From Flammula alnicola (lineage: Eukaryota; Basidiomycota; Agaricomycetes; Agaricales; Strophariaceae): a DNA stretch of 64,000 nt. A program made the translations under genes and the position numbers. The stretch is taken from positions 1 to 64,000 of the forward strand of contig JADNRV010000193.1 of assembly GCA_015499995.1 (NCBI GenBank), written 5' to 3'. The notes beneath the pieces were generated by a model. It ran no database searches and was not told where the DNA came from. It worked only from the letters and a program-made list of their open reading frames with translations. Shown here one piece after another: positions 1-11,565 of the stretch (position 1 is its first letter; each line of letters begins with the position of its first letter).

Positions 1-361
1 AAAGTCCCAAGGGAAGACATCTCTGTCTGGTGCTGCACGTCCTAGGCCCATCAGTTGAGTCATTCCGTCTCAGCAACGAGTCAGGAGGATACTTGCCAGC
101 GCACATCGTAAAGAAAATAATGTCAGACGTATTTGAGGTGTTGTGCGAACTGGACTCAAAGAACATCATTCACGGTGGTGAGTAGGTATCTGGCTGCTCA
201 TTTCATCGAACCATATCCAATACCATGCTGATTTATATCTTTAGCCATTACCGGTACCCCTGACAATTTACTCTTCATCACCTATCAACAGAGTGATCCT
301 ATCAAGGATGTGCTTTCCGCGTCTCCTGGCCTCAAGCATGTAACATGTAACAGGTGACGAT
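1..361 (+). pseudogene. SRPK-like protein kinase fragment, cut by the window edge, catalytic loop degenerate
   Basis: Reading from base 3 gives a kinase-like stretch with HLCLVLHVLGPSVESF (hinge region), LPAHIVKKIMSDVFEVL (helix E) and then IIHG before a GTGAGT donor near 174. Resuming after the TTTAG near 243 gives AITGTPDNLLF and then a stop near 357. The layout matches the SRPK-like kinases that are numerous in Agaricomycetes, where this loop normally reads HTDxKPDN. Here the joined loop reads HGAITGTPDN, so the catalytic Asp and Lys are not visible and the length is off by two. The rest of the kinase domain, including DFG, is not found downstream. It is either a pseudokinase relic or a pseudogene; the upstream half lies outside the window. 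The kinase assignment is fairly secure; loss of activity is inferred. Confidence 0.55.
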
Positions 362-1272
362 GGGACCGTCTATGCTGTCATCTCCTAACCCATGAACCAC
401 AACTTCAAGTGGAATGATACACGGCAGAACTTTGCCGATGTGTCTATCTATTTGAGCAATTTCTCTCATGGCAACTTGTGCTGACTTTCATGGAGATTAA
501 CGTCTCTGTAGACGGCGCTGACGTCGATGGGATTGCAGATGGAGAAATATCCAGAGATAAATTAGGTGGACTGCGAAACGAACTCAAAATGAAGCATTTG
601 CTATTTCGCAATGAGGGCAGGAAAGGAAATTTAATGCTGTCCGATAATAATACCAGCATATTGTGGAAGTTCAAAGCAAGTTCAAAGTCGGCAAAAAATG
701 GGATGATTATAGTCTCTTAAGCTTGGTCTTGGCAGATTCCTCCTTAAGCAAGCTGCTGCAATGTTCAACAGTGCAGTAAGGGTAAATTTTGGCAAAAGCT
801 ACGTCGACCAGGTTCCGATTTATTGAGGAATTCACCTACGTTTTTTTTAGATTTGTGCCTTGTCTTTTCGGAGTACTTTCGACGCTCTTCTGAATTCCAT
901 AAAGAAGTTGTCCAACATATGCACCTCTTTGTTGCATGGGCACATGCACGGTGTGTAGCCAGTCCAAGTCCTACTGATAATCCGGGCCCTTTCGATGCGT
1001 ACCTGAGGGACGGAGAGCTCAACGTCACCTCCAGAAAAGCTATGGTCAGGGTCCTGATAACACAATAAGTACAGTATTGAACCTTTTTTTAATCTCCCCC
1101 TTACAATTATTCCGAATCCGACGCACCCACAACGAACCCACAATGAAAGTACAGCCACCATTGATTCATCTTCAACCTTGCCTTCTTGTCAAGGTCAAGG
1201 TCGCACCGCCAGTTCGACTTGCTACTCAGAGCATCTCATTATCACATCGCCAGTGCCGCCGACCGGGTCACA
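362..1272. other. Region without a supported gene
   Basis: Only short ORFs occur here (for example 478-720 on the plus strand) and none has a recognisable motif. The last part must hold the promoter and 5' leader of the F-box gene that starts at 1273. Confidence 0.4.
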
Positions 1273-2747
1273 ATGACTGAAACGTCGTCCATGTCTTTGC
1301 TTCGTCTTCCCAAAGAAATGCTGCTCGAAATATTTTCAAGGACGAACGAAACAAAAACTGTCATGTTGGTGTGCCATGCCCTTCGTGAAGTCGTCTATTC
1401 CATACCATCAGCATGGTCAACCATTCATGTTGGACCACGGCAGATTACGTCTGACGGCCAAGGATTCCTCAGCAAGCGCCTCGAACGAACAAGGTCGTAC
1501 CCACTCAATGTGACCATTCGCATGGACCAGTCGACAAACACCGAAACCAATATATGGCCGACATTAGCGGAACACAGAGCTCAAATCCGCACCCTCGATA
1601 TAAGCACGGACGGCGTGATTCAGTTAGGAATGGTACTTCATGCCATCCTCATGACACCCACAATGGCAGTTTTAACAAAATTGCGGGAATTATCCCTCCG
1701 TGTCGACCATGATGAAGAATTTATCGACAATCGCCGACCACTCGATCCAGAGACCTTACTCAAATCTGTCGGAGTGGTATTTCCTGCGTTGACCTCCCTC
1801 GTTCTCCCCTTGTCTCCGGACTGCGTGCCATACCTTCAATCGCCTCTGCCCTGCCTTCAGATCCTTGTTCTCGATGGATCGGGGAACGAACATGCTGCTA
1901 TCCCAGCCTTCACCAACTCACCCAATTCCTTGCCCAAACCCCAAACCTGGAAACACTTTGGTGCAAAGAACACGGCGTGTACATGCACGAGGACGTGGAT
2001 GTGGAGTCCTATGGCCCGTTTAATCATCCAGGACGTGGCAGTTCCATCTTTGTGAAAATCCCTGTGTCGCTACCTCGTCTTGTACGAATGGCGGTGACGG
2101 TCCCAGGGTGTGGATCGGATCTGTTTCATCTCATAGATGCACCCCAGCTGGAAGATCTCCACATGGACGGTTCTCGCGATGTCGAATATTATGGACTTTT
2201 TGAAGTAGAATGGGTACATTGGTTTCCACAGAACGTCGCAAACGGACTTGCCAAGCTCGCCCCGCGTTCACCTGCCCTCCGTCGTCTCGCAGTTACGGGA
2301 GTGTACTTTTCGCGTGCTACTTGGGAATGGCTCTTGGGATGCGATAGAGCCCTAGGAACGCCATTCCCGCAACTGGACAGTATCGCGATCCACGATTTGG
2401 AGAAGGTGTATGGCGAAGTCACCAACCAATTCGACAACGACCTTTTGAAGTCATTTTCAACTCGAGGGCAGCTTATTTTGCGCCGATTTGCTTTTCTTCG
2501 ATCCAGTCCCCCCTTACGCGGAAATACGATCGTCCAGATGGTGGACAGCATTATGCGAAGAGCTCCGAATCAGTCATTTCAACTCGAACTCGATAAAACA
2601 TGTCGAACTGTCGCGAAATCTCACCTTAACAAACTCAGAGAGAAGGGCGTTCAGGTGACATATCATGACGATCCAGAGGTTGTGCGACAGGCGGAGTGGT
2701 GGACTTTGGGGAAAGACATAGATCCAGCAGAGAGATATATTTATTAG
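1273..2747 (+). CDS. F-box/LRR-like protein with one apparent -1 frameshift
   Basis: The ATG at 1273 opens a frame with an N-terminal F-box: LLRLPKEMLLEIFSRT, then VMLVCHALREVV and a Trp near residue 50. F-box proteins are substrate receptors of SCF ubiquitin ligases. The rest is leucine-rich, with phrases such as LPCLQILVLDGSG and ALTSLVLPL that fit degenerate LRRs. The first frame runs to 2055, but from about 1910 the coherent protein (TQFLAQTPNLETLW, then APQLEDLHMDGS) lies one base back and continues to the stop at 2745-2747. No GT-AG intron of reasonable size explains the shift, so one base appears to be missing near 1890-1920. Restored length is about 490 residues. The target is unknown. 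Confidence 0.7.
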
Positions 2748-3092
2748 ATACAATGCATATTTAATATTTTCGCTGACGTCTCTAGATGTCCATGCCTCTC
2801 CAGGACCGTCTCATATCAAAATCCGCGATATGACTAGCACGTGTATCCCATAGACAATTAAATAATTACGCTGGTTATTTAGGCTACCGGCCCTTTCCAG
2901 AATGAAATCATGAGACGAGTTTCACGGCTCCGGCGCTTAACTAATGAATATTGATCGGTGATCGTCGACGACCATATTATTTCAATCTTCAATGGGCACC
3001 AACGTTTCAAGGTCAATTCGCTGAAATTGACCGACTGTAAATATAGAACATTATAGATGAAGCGTTGACTCTGAATGGACATCAGATATTGA

Positions 3093-4188
3093 CTAGTTCT
3101 TGGATCCCTTCTTTCCTGGAGGACGGTTCCGTGGGTTGTTACTGGGCTTGTGAGGAACCTGCTGCTCGTTCTTGACTTTTTGCCGTACTCTCCCAGCCTT
3201 CTTTGCAGCTTGGATATACCGAGAACCCTATCCCACTCTTGACTGTCGCAGCCGTCACCCTGACAATTTACAAAAAGCGACATTGAAGCTGTATTCATCC
3301 ATGCCACCGCACGTTCTGGATGCTCGTCTGGCCCAGACCAAGGAAGGACAGAATTGCAACTCTGCTAGACCCCCAAATCCGTGCTAATCCTTGTTGCCAA
3401 TGTTGGTGGATCACAGATATTACGAGGGGGGTTTAAAAGGTTCTCTGCTCCTTCCCTCTCTTCAATTAACTTCGCGATGGCACGATTTTTTGCGTTGGGA
3501 AAACGACCTCTTTGAGTCACTACGTCCCAACTGGGAAACATATGCCTTGCATCTATTGTCTTATCCGTGTTCACGCTGCTTGCTCTGTACTGGAACACAG
3601 GATACCACTTGGTTTTGGCCCCTTGGCATCTGTGCTTCATCTACTTATGAGTCGTTGACTTTGCCTCTTCTTTCAGGTTATCCGAAATGAAACGGAGCGA
3701 AGGTAAGGACGAGTCCGGCTTGGATATTATGCTGCACTCGCACTTGAGATGTGCCATTAGGTACTCGTCCTCTTCTATGAGCCCGTCCCACTGTTGCTGG
3801 GAGCTCGACCTCGAGGGCGAGACCTTGTCTTTCTTTTCTGGGTATCGGTCGGGCAGACCGGACGAAGATCCTGTAAGAAAGGGTTCACGCTGCGCTCCTT
3901 CGGCACGGATTTGCGATGGAAGGAATTGACTTGCTTTGGTGTAGATGGCAAGCGTTCAGATTATATGAAAATTAAGGCAATGAGTATGTATATATCAGGG
4001 TCTTCTGCGTTGCTTATAAGTAGCTTTGCACAGCCAACTTCTCGCAAGTACTTAGTTTTCCTCTCTTCCTCTTCTTAGCCTTTCACCCGTGCATCCTCAG
4101 GCTCCCGGACATGGAAACTTGCGACATTGGTCGGCCGAGGTCTACCTAACACGTTGTCGGTCGGTTGTTGACTCTTCGTCTCGGTCAT
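3093..4188 (-). CDS. Possible unrecognised gene(s), coding-like stretches only
   Basis: Three minus-strand stretches look coding but could not be joined. An ATG at 4188 gives MTETKSQQPTDNVLGRPRP, followed by a likely donor. Between about 3870 and 3641 lies a frame containing QQQWDGLIEEDEYLMAHLK, with its stop at 3641-3643. Between 3228 and 3093, after a TAG acceptor, a basic stretch reads AAKKAGRVRQKVKNEQQV and ends in GKKGSKN. The basic tail resembles that of an RNA- or ribosome-associated protein, but this is not an assignment. It may be one or two genes with unresolved introns or base-call deletions. A plus-strand ORF at 3391-3690 overlaps and cannot be excluded as the real product. Confidence 0.3.
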
Positions 4189-4912
4189 TCCCTTTAATCA
4201 AGCCTTTTTTCTAGTGTTCTTCTCAAGCTCCGTCTCTCGCCCGCTGAACGCCCCGTGAGTAGATAAGATTCAGGCTTCCACCGGAATGAGCCCGAGTAAA
4301 AATTGTATTGCAACCGAAAACATTTCGACTACTTACATAGTCGTCGGAAGCCTCGCACCGAGGTCCCTCCATCCCATCAAGTCTGCTTTGACAGTTCTGC
4401 GCGCCCAATAGCTTGTTTTTGAGTTTCTGTATCGTAAGTTTAGAATGCTCGGCGCGTCTATAATCTAGCAAGGAACATCTTAGATAAGAATCAAAAGCAG
4501 ATGATCAGCCTTGCGATGGGTCTGCGATTCCGAATTGGCATTGTTCACACGACCATCATACGGTACCATCCTGAGAACAGACTGAGAAAGAGAGGTAAAG
4601 AAAAGAGGGTGAGAGTTATAAGATTAGATAACGGGTGAAGCTTTGAAGACTAGATCCGAGGGATCAGAAAATGGTAATCGTTGCCTCGTTCAACAACCAA
4701 CAACACAATAGGACGCGTTGACAACGACCAGTTTAGACGAGCATCGACGACGAGGCGACCAGAGGTCGGGAGTCGACTGAAGCAACGGGCAGAGTCAGAT
4801 ATCGGGTTGTGGGTGATACTTTACTTCTTTCTAACGCGTGTGCTCAACATGAGGCAGTCAGGGCTTTCCCGTGCAAACTGTGATTACGCAGAGAGGGGGA
4901 AAGCCTCGCGCA

Positions 4913-5015
4913 CGCACAACCCCCTTCCATCTGCTGACCTAAATCTCTCCTTCGCTCTCTCCCCCACATACCTACCTCCCCCCGCACTCCGCGCCCTACC
5001 CACCCACAAATCATA
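4913..5015 (+). promoter_or_regulatory. Pyrimidine-rich leader/core promoter of the 5057 gene
   Basis: A strongly C/T-rich tract, almost free of G on the plus strand, sits 40-145 bases before the ATG at 5057. CT-rich tracts just upstream of the start are common at expressed fungal genes. No TATA box was noticed here. Confidence 0.4.
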
Positions 5016-5056
5016 GCCCCATCCACCTCTATCAAGCCCAAGCTGGCCGATATTCG

Positions 5057-8000
5057 ATGACCACACTGTCTGCACATGCCCCGTCTACAGCGATACCTCC
5101 CTCCAAATCCGATGGCGCCGATTTCGAGCCAGATGAGGAATGGAAACTGCAGTTGAGGGAACGCATCGAGCTGGGGCTCAAGTCCATGGTCCAGGAAGCA
5201 AAGGACAGCCAGCTCGCAGAGCTCAAGAGGGCTCCTGTCACACTGGAGGACAGAAAGCGCCTCGAAGACGAGTACAAGGCCGCAATGAGCAACATCAAGG
5301 CGCTCGCTAACGAGCAATACCAGGTCGAGCTTGCCAAGGAACGCAATCAGCGCCGCTGGATCGCCGGGGCTCCTATGGACCGCGGCTGGTCCCATTATCT
5401 GCAGGAGGAGCAGCAGAATATCATGAATAGTATCAAGCAGAGCGGCGATCAGGCTGCTGCTGCTGCTGGTCAGAAGGAGGAGCGTCAACGTACTGCACCG
5501 AGTCCCTCTGTACATGAGCTTCCTCCTCCTGAATCCAACCCTCCTCCTCCTCACAATCAAGAGGCACGCGAGAAGCCTTCGAGAGACCGCCGCAAGGAGC
5601 ATGACCCCCCGAAGATAAGTAGTCAATACACGTCTGACCTCAACCATCCTCCTCCTGCTCCACTCCCCCAAAGGGAAGAACGTGAGAGGTCGTCTTTTTC
5701 GCTGCAAGGCGAGCGCCGCAGGTCAGATACGACGGCCAGCATCCCATCTCGTGATCGTGATCGTGAAGACCAACCCCTTCCCAGTGTCCGACGCAATGGA
5801 TCTATACAAGAACGGCTCCCACTGCCTGACACCTGGATCTCACCCGACGTCGTCGACGAACCTGAGGAACTGCCCCGTCCAAACCCGCCTCGTTCGAGGC
5901 AATCCATTGATAAACCCCCTATCTCCACCCCCGATAGGCCCTGGGATGGCTCGTTGGGCCGCTCATCTGGCTCTATACGTTCTCCGTCCCTCTCCGACCG
6001 GCACAACGCCGCTCGATCTCCGCCCCAACAGCCCGAGGTGTGGAAGCCGACCGTGACGCCCGCGGACGAGATCGCTGCATCCAAGCCTTACAACCACCAA
6101 GTACACCGACGGGGAAGCACGGCGAGCATCCGGTCGACAGGATCAGGATCGGGGGCGAGCATCCGCCCGACGACGGAGACGATTCCGGAGCGGGTGGACG
6201 ACGACGCAGAGGAGGGAGGATCGGGCGTGCCTCGAGAGAGGCCCTACGAGCCGGAGAAGTCGCGCAAAGCCACAGCGGACAAGAAGGAGAAGCGCCCCCA
6301 TACCCGCAGGGATAGTCGGCCGCCGCCTGTTGATCCTGCCCTCCGCCACGAGGAGGCGTTGGGCATGCGGTCGGCCGGACCTTCGTCGACGACGATGCAG
6401 TATGCCACCTCTAGCTCGCCGATCAAGTCTCTCTCAAACAAGTCTTCGTTTGTTAGCACCGATGACCGAGAGCAGCGGTATCATCTTGCTGATAGACCCG
6501 CGAAGCCCGCGCCATACCTCGATGCTCGAGATCCGCATCCGCGCGACCCGTCATACGCGCACCGAGAGCCGCCGTATTCTGCGAGAGATCGGCCTGTTCC
6601 TCCACGATCACCGTATGGGGGCGACGACAGGGACTACAACCCCCCTCCACTGTCCGCGTCGCGTCCTGCGCCGCCGCGATCGCCCTACGGCGGCGACGAC
6701 AGAGACAGAGACTACGCCTCGCCTCGCGACATGCCTCCTCCGCGTCCAGCGCCTCCACGATCGCCCTATGGCGGCGACGATCGCGAGTATAACCCTCCAC
6801 CACCGCCTCCGCTTTCGTCTTCCAGCACACGCTCCGCCCCTGCACGCCTTCCTTACGGCACCGACGACAGGGACAGGGAGTACGGCCCTGCGTACGGGCC
6901 GCCGCCGCCGCCGCCATCTGCCAGGCAGTACACGCCTGGCCCGCCGCATGCGCCCATCTCACGTAAGGGGTCGGTCAATTATGATGAGAGAGAGAGGGAT
7001 CGGCGGCAGTGGGAGAGAGAGGCGCCGTGGGATGATGCGCGAGATCGGGACCACCGCGAGCGGGAGAGGGAGAGGGAAGCGTATGCTAGAGACAGAGACA
7101 GGGAACGAGATCGAGAACGCGACAGAGACAGAGAGAGGGACTGGGATCGCGACCGCGACCGCGACAGAGACAGAGAACGAGAACGCGACATGTACCTCCC
7201 CGATCCTCGCCATTACGCCTACCCAGCACGCACGGCGAGCTACCCCACCCCGCCGTCGAGCGCGAACCGGCATGGGGCGTCGCATGATTATCTCCCCATG
7301 GGCGGTGATCTGTACGACGACCGCGATGGGGTGCCGCTGCCGCGTGGGTATGGTGCGTATCGCGGCCACCCACCACCACCCCCAGATGAGTATGAGTACC
7401 AGAGACCGGAGAGGCCGGAGAGCGTGCGCCCGATGCCGCCGCCGACGCGCCAGCCGTCGTACTCGCGCAGAGACACGCACACGCCTGCGGATAGACGAAT
7501 GGGTGATGGTGAGAACGGTGCGTAAATTTTTTCTTTCTTTCCGCTTGTTTTTTTATTTTATACTTGTCTTATTAATAACAATATGAACCCCCCTCATAAC
7601 AGACCCGTACCCTCGTCAGTATCCTCCGCCTGAAGGTCTACCGCGCAGCATACCCATCCCACGACATCCGGCCGGCAGCGAAGACGTCGGGCCGCCCCCG
7701 GCTGCCTGGCGCGAGTGGGCCGCGGAGAGCGGGCGGCGTCCACCTAACGAACGATACGACCCCGCCGCCGCCGCAGGGTACCCACCCGCGGCCACAGCGC
7801 ATCATCGTCCTCGGGGCCCGCATCGGACTAAACCGCCAAGGTACCACCCTCACCCTCACCATCATGATAGCCCGCCGTATGACTATGTCGGTGCTGACGA
7901 TGGGCATGGGCGGGAGACAGATTCGGGTTCGGAGGATGACGAGGATGACGAGGATCTTGGTGTGTTCGGGGAGGACGACGAAGAGGATGAGGTGGAGAGC

Positions 8001-9848
8001 GATGCGGTGGATGAGGAGGATGAGGAGGAGGCGGCGGACGCGGACTTGGACGTGGAGAGTGCGCGCGGGGCGGAGGAGGCGGAGCGGAAGCTGAGAGAGC
8101 AGGAGCGTGAGCTGGAGCGCTTGGCGGCTGAGGAGAAGCGCCTGGAGGAGGAGACGAGGAGGAAGGAGGAGGAGGTGAGACTGAAGGAGGAGGAAATGAA
8201 GAGGAAGGAGGAGGAGACGCGGAGGATTGAGGAGGAGATGAGGCTGAAGGAGGAGGAGGCTGCCAGGAAGGAAGAGGAGGCGAGGAAGATGAAGGAAGAA
8301 GCCAAGAAGAAGGAGGAGGAGGCCAAGAGGAAGGAGAGAGAGGTGAACAGGCGAGAACAGGAAGCGAGGAAGAAGGCCGCCGACGCGAAGAAGCTGGAGG
8401 AGGAGGCAGGGCGAAAAGCGGAGGAGGCGAAGAGGAAAGAGGAACAGACGAGGAAGAAGGAAGAGAAATTGAGGCAGGACGCTGAGAAAACCAAGATGTT
8501 GCACCTGGAAGCGCAGAGGATCGCAGATGAAGCCAGAGAGAAACAGGAGAGGCTTAGGCAGTTGGAAGAGGAGACGCGGAAACGAGAGGCTGAGATTCGA
8601 GAGCGAGAGGTTGCTCTATTGCGCCGCGAGGAAGAGCTGAAGCGTCGCGAGGCAGAGGCGAGGAAGAAGGAAGAAGAGGCGAAACGGATGGAACAGGAGG
8701 CGCAACAGAAAGAGGCGGATGCTAAGCGTAAGGAGGAGCTTGCCCAGCAGAGAGAGGACGAGGCTGCTAAGCGTGAGGAGGCACGGGTCGCGGAGGATAA
8801 GTTTCATCGTGAACAGGAGGCCAAACGGCAAACCTACCAACCTGATCCGATGATTCTACTGGACGATGACACGTTGAAAAACCTGGATCCTAAACTAGTG
8901 GAGGAGCAGGCTTATTTTCTGCAGCAGTATAAGTATCGCCAGCAAGCGGAGAACATCAAACGCAGCCGCGCTGAGCAACGCACACGGAACGATAGTATTG
9001 GTAATGACCAGGCCTGGCCAGGTTCCTCCTTCCCTTCTGTGTCACCTGGCACGTCTCCAGCCATGTCAAGACCGCCTCCTCAGCCTCCTCAGTTTAACGC
9101 TCCGTCACCTGCCGACAGAAACAGCGGTACTTCCTCCTGGAGCGCGCCTGGATCAGCTTGGTCGACCTCCACAAAGCCAACTTCCGTTCCCTCTCCAACG
9201 ACTCCTCGTCCACCTAGTAATGCTGCGCCGCCCAACAAACCAACGACTAGCATCCCGTCACAAGGGAAGCCCCGGACTGGATCTGTCAGTTCGGGCACGT
9301 ATCCTACAGGTGCCTCGCCTCATGCCGCTTCTGGCTTCTCTGAAAGCGATTGGTCACGTCGACATGCAGAGTTTACGAACAACCAACAGGAGAAATTCCG
9401 TCGCGAGCAAGAAAAAATCGAGGCCGACATTCAGATGCGGTCTGCTGGTAAACCTCTGTCACGCGAGGAAATGCAACGGGTGTTCGAGAGACACGAACGG
9501 CTCTGGACACAGCTGCCCCACGGCTCGGAGCTGACTTGGAATGATTTCCCATGGCCTATGGCGAAGACGCCTTCTACTCCTGAGGACATTTCCTCTGCTC
9601 TCATTGGCGCGTATATGCAATCTCCATGCTGGCCTGACAAGGAGAAGTCCAAGACGACCAAGGATCGCATCAAGGAGCATATGAAAAGATGGCATCCGGA
9701 TCGATTCGAGACTAAGCTCTTGCCGAAGGTCGTGGACAGCGAGCAGGAAAAGGTGAAGCAGGGTGCGGGCAATGTGGCGAGATATCTCAGTGATCTCTTG
9801 CGGAAGGAGAACGAGAACAGTAGTAGTAGTAACATATTCGGTGACTGA
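5057..9848 (+). CDS. 1568-aa low-complexity and coiled-coil protein with C-terminal HPD-containing module
   Basis: Two exons (5057-7517 and 7603-9848) join in frame across an 85-nt GTGCGT...CAG intron to give 1568 residues. Residues 20-115 are helical and charged (FEPDEEWKLQLRERIELG). Then comes a long Pro/Arg/Asp-rich disordered region with repeats of RSPYGGDDRD and a run of alternating Arg with Asp or Glu. An acidic stretch near residues 930-980 leads into a coiled coil of about 300 residues rich in KEEE. The last 120 residues hold NDFPWPM and later RWHPDRFE with a helical tail (NVARYLSDLLRKENE). The HPD sits where a J-like helix pair would have it, and resembles the C-terminus I recall for NFKBIL1-type proteins; this is a weak analogy. 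The same module ends the gene at 59834. Function is unknown; a scaffold or RNA-processing role is only inference from the RD/RE repeats. Confidence 0.8.
6590..6905 (+). repeat. Four-copy coding repeat, RPAPPRSPYGGDDRD unit
   Basis: Inside the 1568-aa protein, four imperfect copies of a unit of roughly 24-30 residues begin at about 6590, 6664, 6745 and 6835. Each carries a version of RPAPPRSPYGGDDRDY followed by a proline-rich spacer. The fourth is diverged (RSAPARLPYGTDDRDREY). Confidence 0.75.
7050..7194 (+). repeat. Arg/Asp/Glu dipeptide tract
   Basis: About 50 residues are almost entirely alternating Arg with Asp or Glu, encoded by near-repeating GAGAGA and CGCGAC triplets. Such RD/RE tracts are typical of some splicing-related proteins, but also arise by simple replication slippage. 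Confidence 0.7.
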
Positions 9849-11565
9849 GGGAGGGGGGAGACGAATCTGACGCAATGTATGATTGTACTCACCTGAATTT
9901 TTTCTATGTAGCTTGTCATCATGTACCATACCCATCTATCCAATGTATGAATAACCGCCCACGGAATATATATATCACTTCTAGTATTCGTCCGTTGTGC
10001 GTTGGAGATCCCGTTTCGCTGGTTAGCCTGAGGACATGTCTCCTCCAGAGCTCCATACCTCCTTAGTGATGAATAGTTTGTTAATCGATGGCTGTTGGGG
10101 CTCTGGGAAATGGGTGTTGTAGGCTATATCTCCTGCTGAATCCGACTTCGGGCTCCCGCCTCGATCCCGCCTCCAGCACTTCTGAAGACTATGGGGATAG
10201 ATTAGAACATACCTCCTTCAGTCATTCAACCTTCGTTGGGGTTTGGAATACTCCAGGCACAGCGAGTTATGGTGGGTCGGATGAAAGTCTGTAGGGTTAT
10301 TACAGTCGCAAGTACCGCATTCTACTGACTCATCTGCCACAGACCCTGCCTAGGACATGGAGTCAGTATTCAAGCGGAGGAATGGCGACGGCCCGATGGC
10401 AGACAGGTTGACAAGGGCATTCTCAGTTTGGACACAAGCTTCACATCTGATAATTCGGCGATCCAAGTATAACTCGTAAAAGCATTACATAGGAGATGAT
10501 TTATGGGGAAGTACCCATTTTCTCGGATCACCTCTGCAAATTATAGGCTGACCTAGTTTTAGTTGGGTACATGTACATCGCAGACAACCTGACTCCTGGG
10601 CAAAGGGTATACATAATTGCGGCACGCCGCTTTGATTTTAAAAATGTTCTACACGGCGAAATATGTAGACCTTCTAAGATACTCACTTATAGACTATCTA
10701 TAGGTGAGGAAACCAAAAAGCTATATTCGAGAGATTCAGTACCAGGATATTGGCAGCAAATGTCATGAATCGAAAGACATTAGGAAGACGAGCACACATC
10801 AAGTTGAAGTACCTGATTCTGCTTCCGTGTACTTACAATTTGACGTTTCTCCCTTCTATTTATCCTGAGTTCCCCCAGGGGTTGTGAAGATTTCAGTGCA
10901 ACGGGCGCCAACGACGAAGTTTGAACGTTTGAACAGGGATCGGCGGACATAATCTAATCTAATCTAATCTCCTTGATCTAATCTATGTAATCTAAGTGAT
11001 CACACGCTGCCATGTCACCATCTGCTGATTTCGAAATTCGGGGTTTCCTTTCGTTTCCTCTGGTCTAAGAACTCTCACCAAACTCTCACTTCTTGGAATT
11101 TTTGGTTGACATTGCACACACAGCTATTTCTGTCGATAATCTCCCGATGCAGTGAAAATGGACTTTCGAACACCTGGCAATATTTGGTCAGCCTCCTTAC
11201 ATGGCCGGACGTCTGCCCAGCATTTTGACATTCACGGTTCACTGACAAACCATCTCTGTTGGCTCGAGCAAACGACTGAGAACACTACTTCCACTTGGGC
11301 ACTACGACTACGCTTGAAAGGGATTCCGCGGGCTCGTGATCATTCCATTTAATACCTTTGATCTTACACGATGATAAGCCCATGCTGGAAGGGCAACGAT
11401 ACTGTTATCTTTCCATTCACGAGGCTGCCAAGTTCCACCAATGTTGTCCTTGATGGAGCTTGAGATGCTTGAGAAAAGTGGTTCTATTCACACGCCGCCG
11501 AAGGCCAAAATACACTGCCCAGTTCTCTTGCTATCTTGAAAATCCTCCCTCGTTCCATTTACTCA
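9849..11565. other. Intergenic region with a short AATCT tandem repeat
   Basis: No gene could be supported here. Short ORFs (for example 10088-10294 and 11152-11352) have no recognisable features. Four tandem AATCT units lie at 10951-10970, with related CTAATCTA phrases just after. The last few hundred bases must include the promoter of the first permease. Confidence 0.4.

Noticed and set aside
1866..1902. Possible 37-nt intron joining the two frames of the first F-box gene
   Set aside because: It would be too short, has a poor donor (GTTCTC) and removes conserved-looking leucine-rich sequence; a single missing base explains the data better.
7638..8504. Long minus-strand ORF (288 aa) opposite the coiled coil
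   Set aside because: It is the shadow of a highly repetitive GAG/AAG-rich coding strand and consists almost only of Leu, Pro, Ser and Phe.
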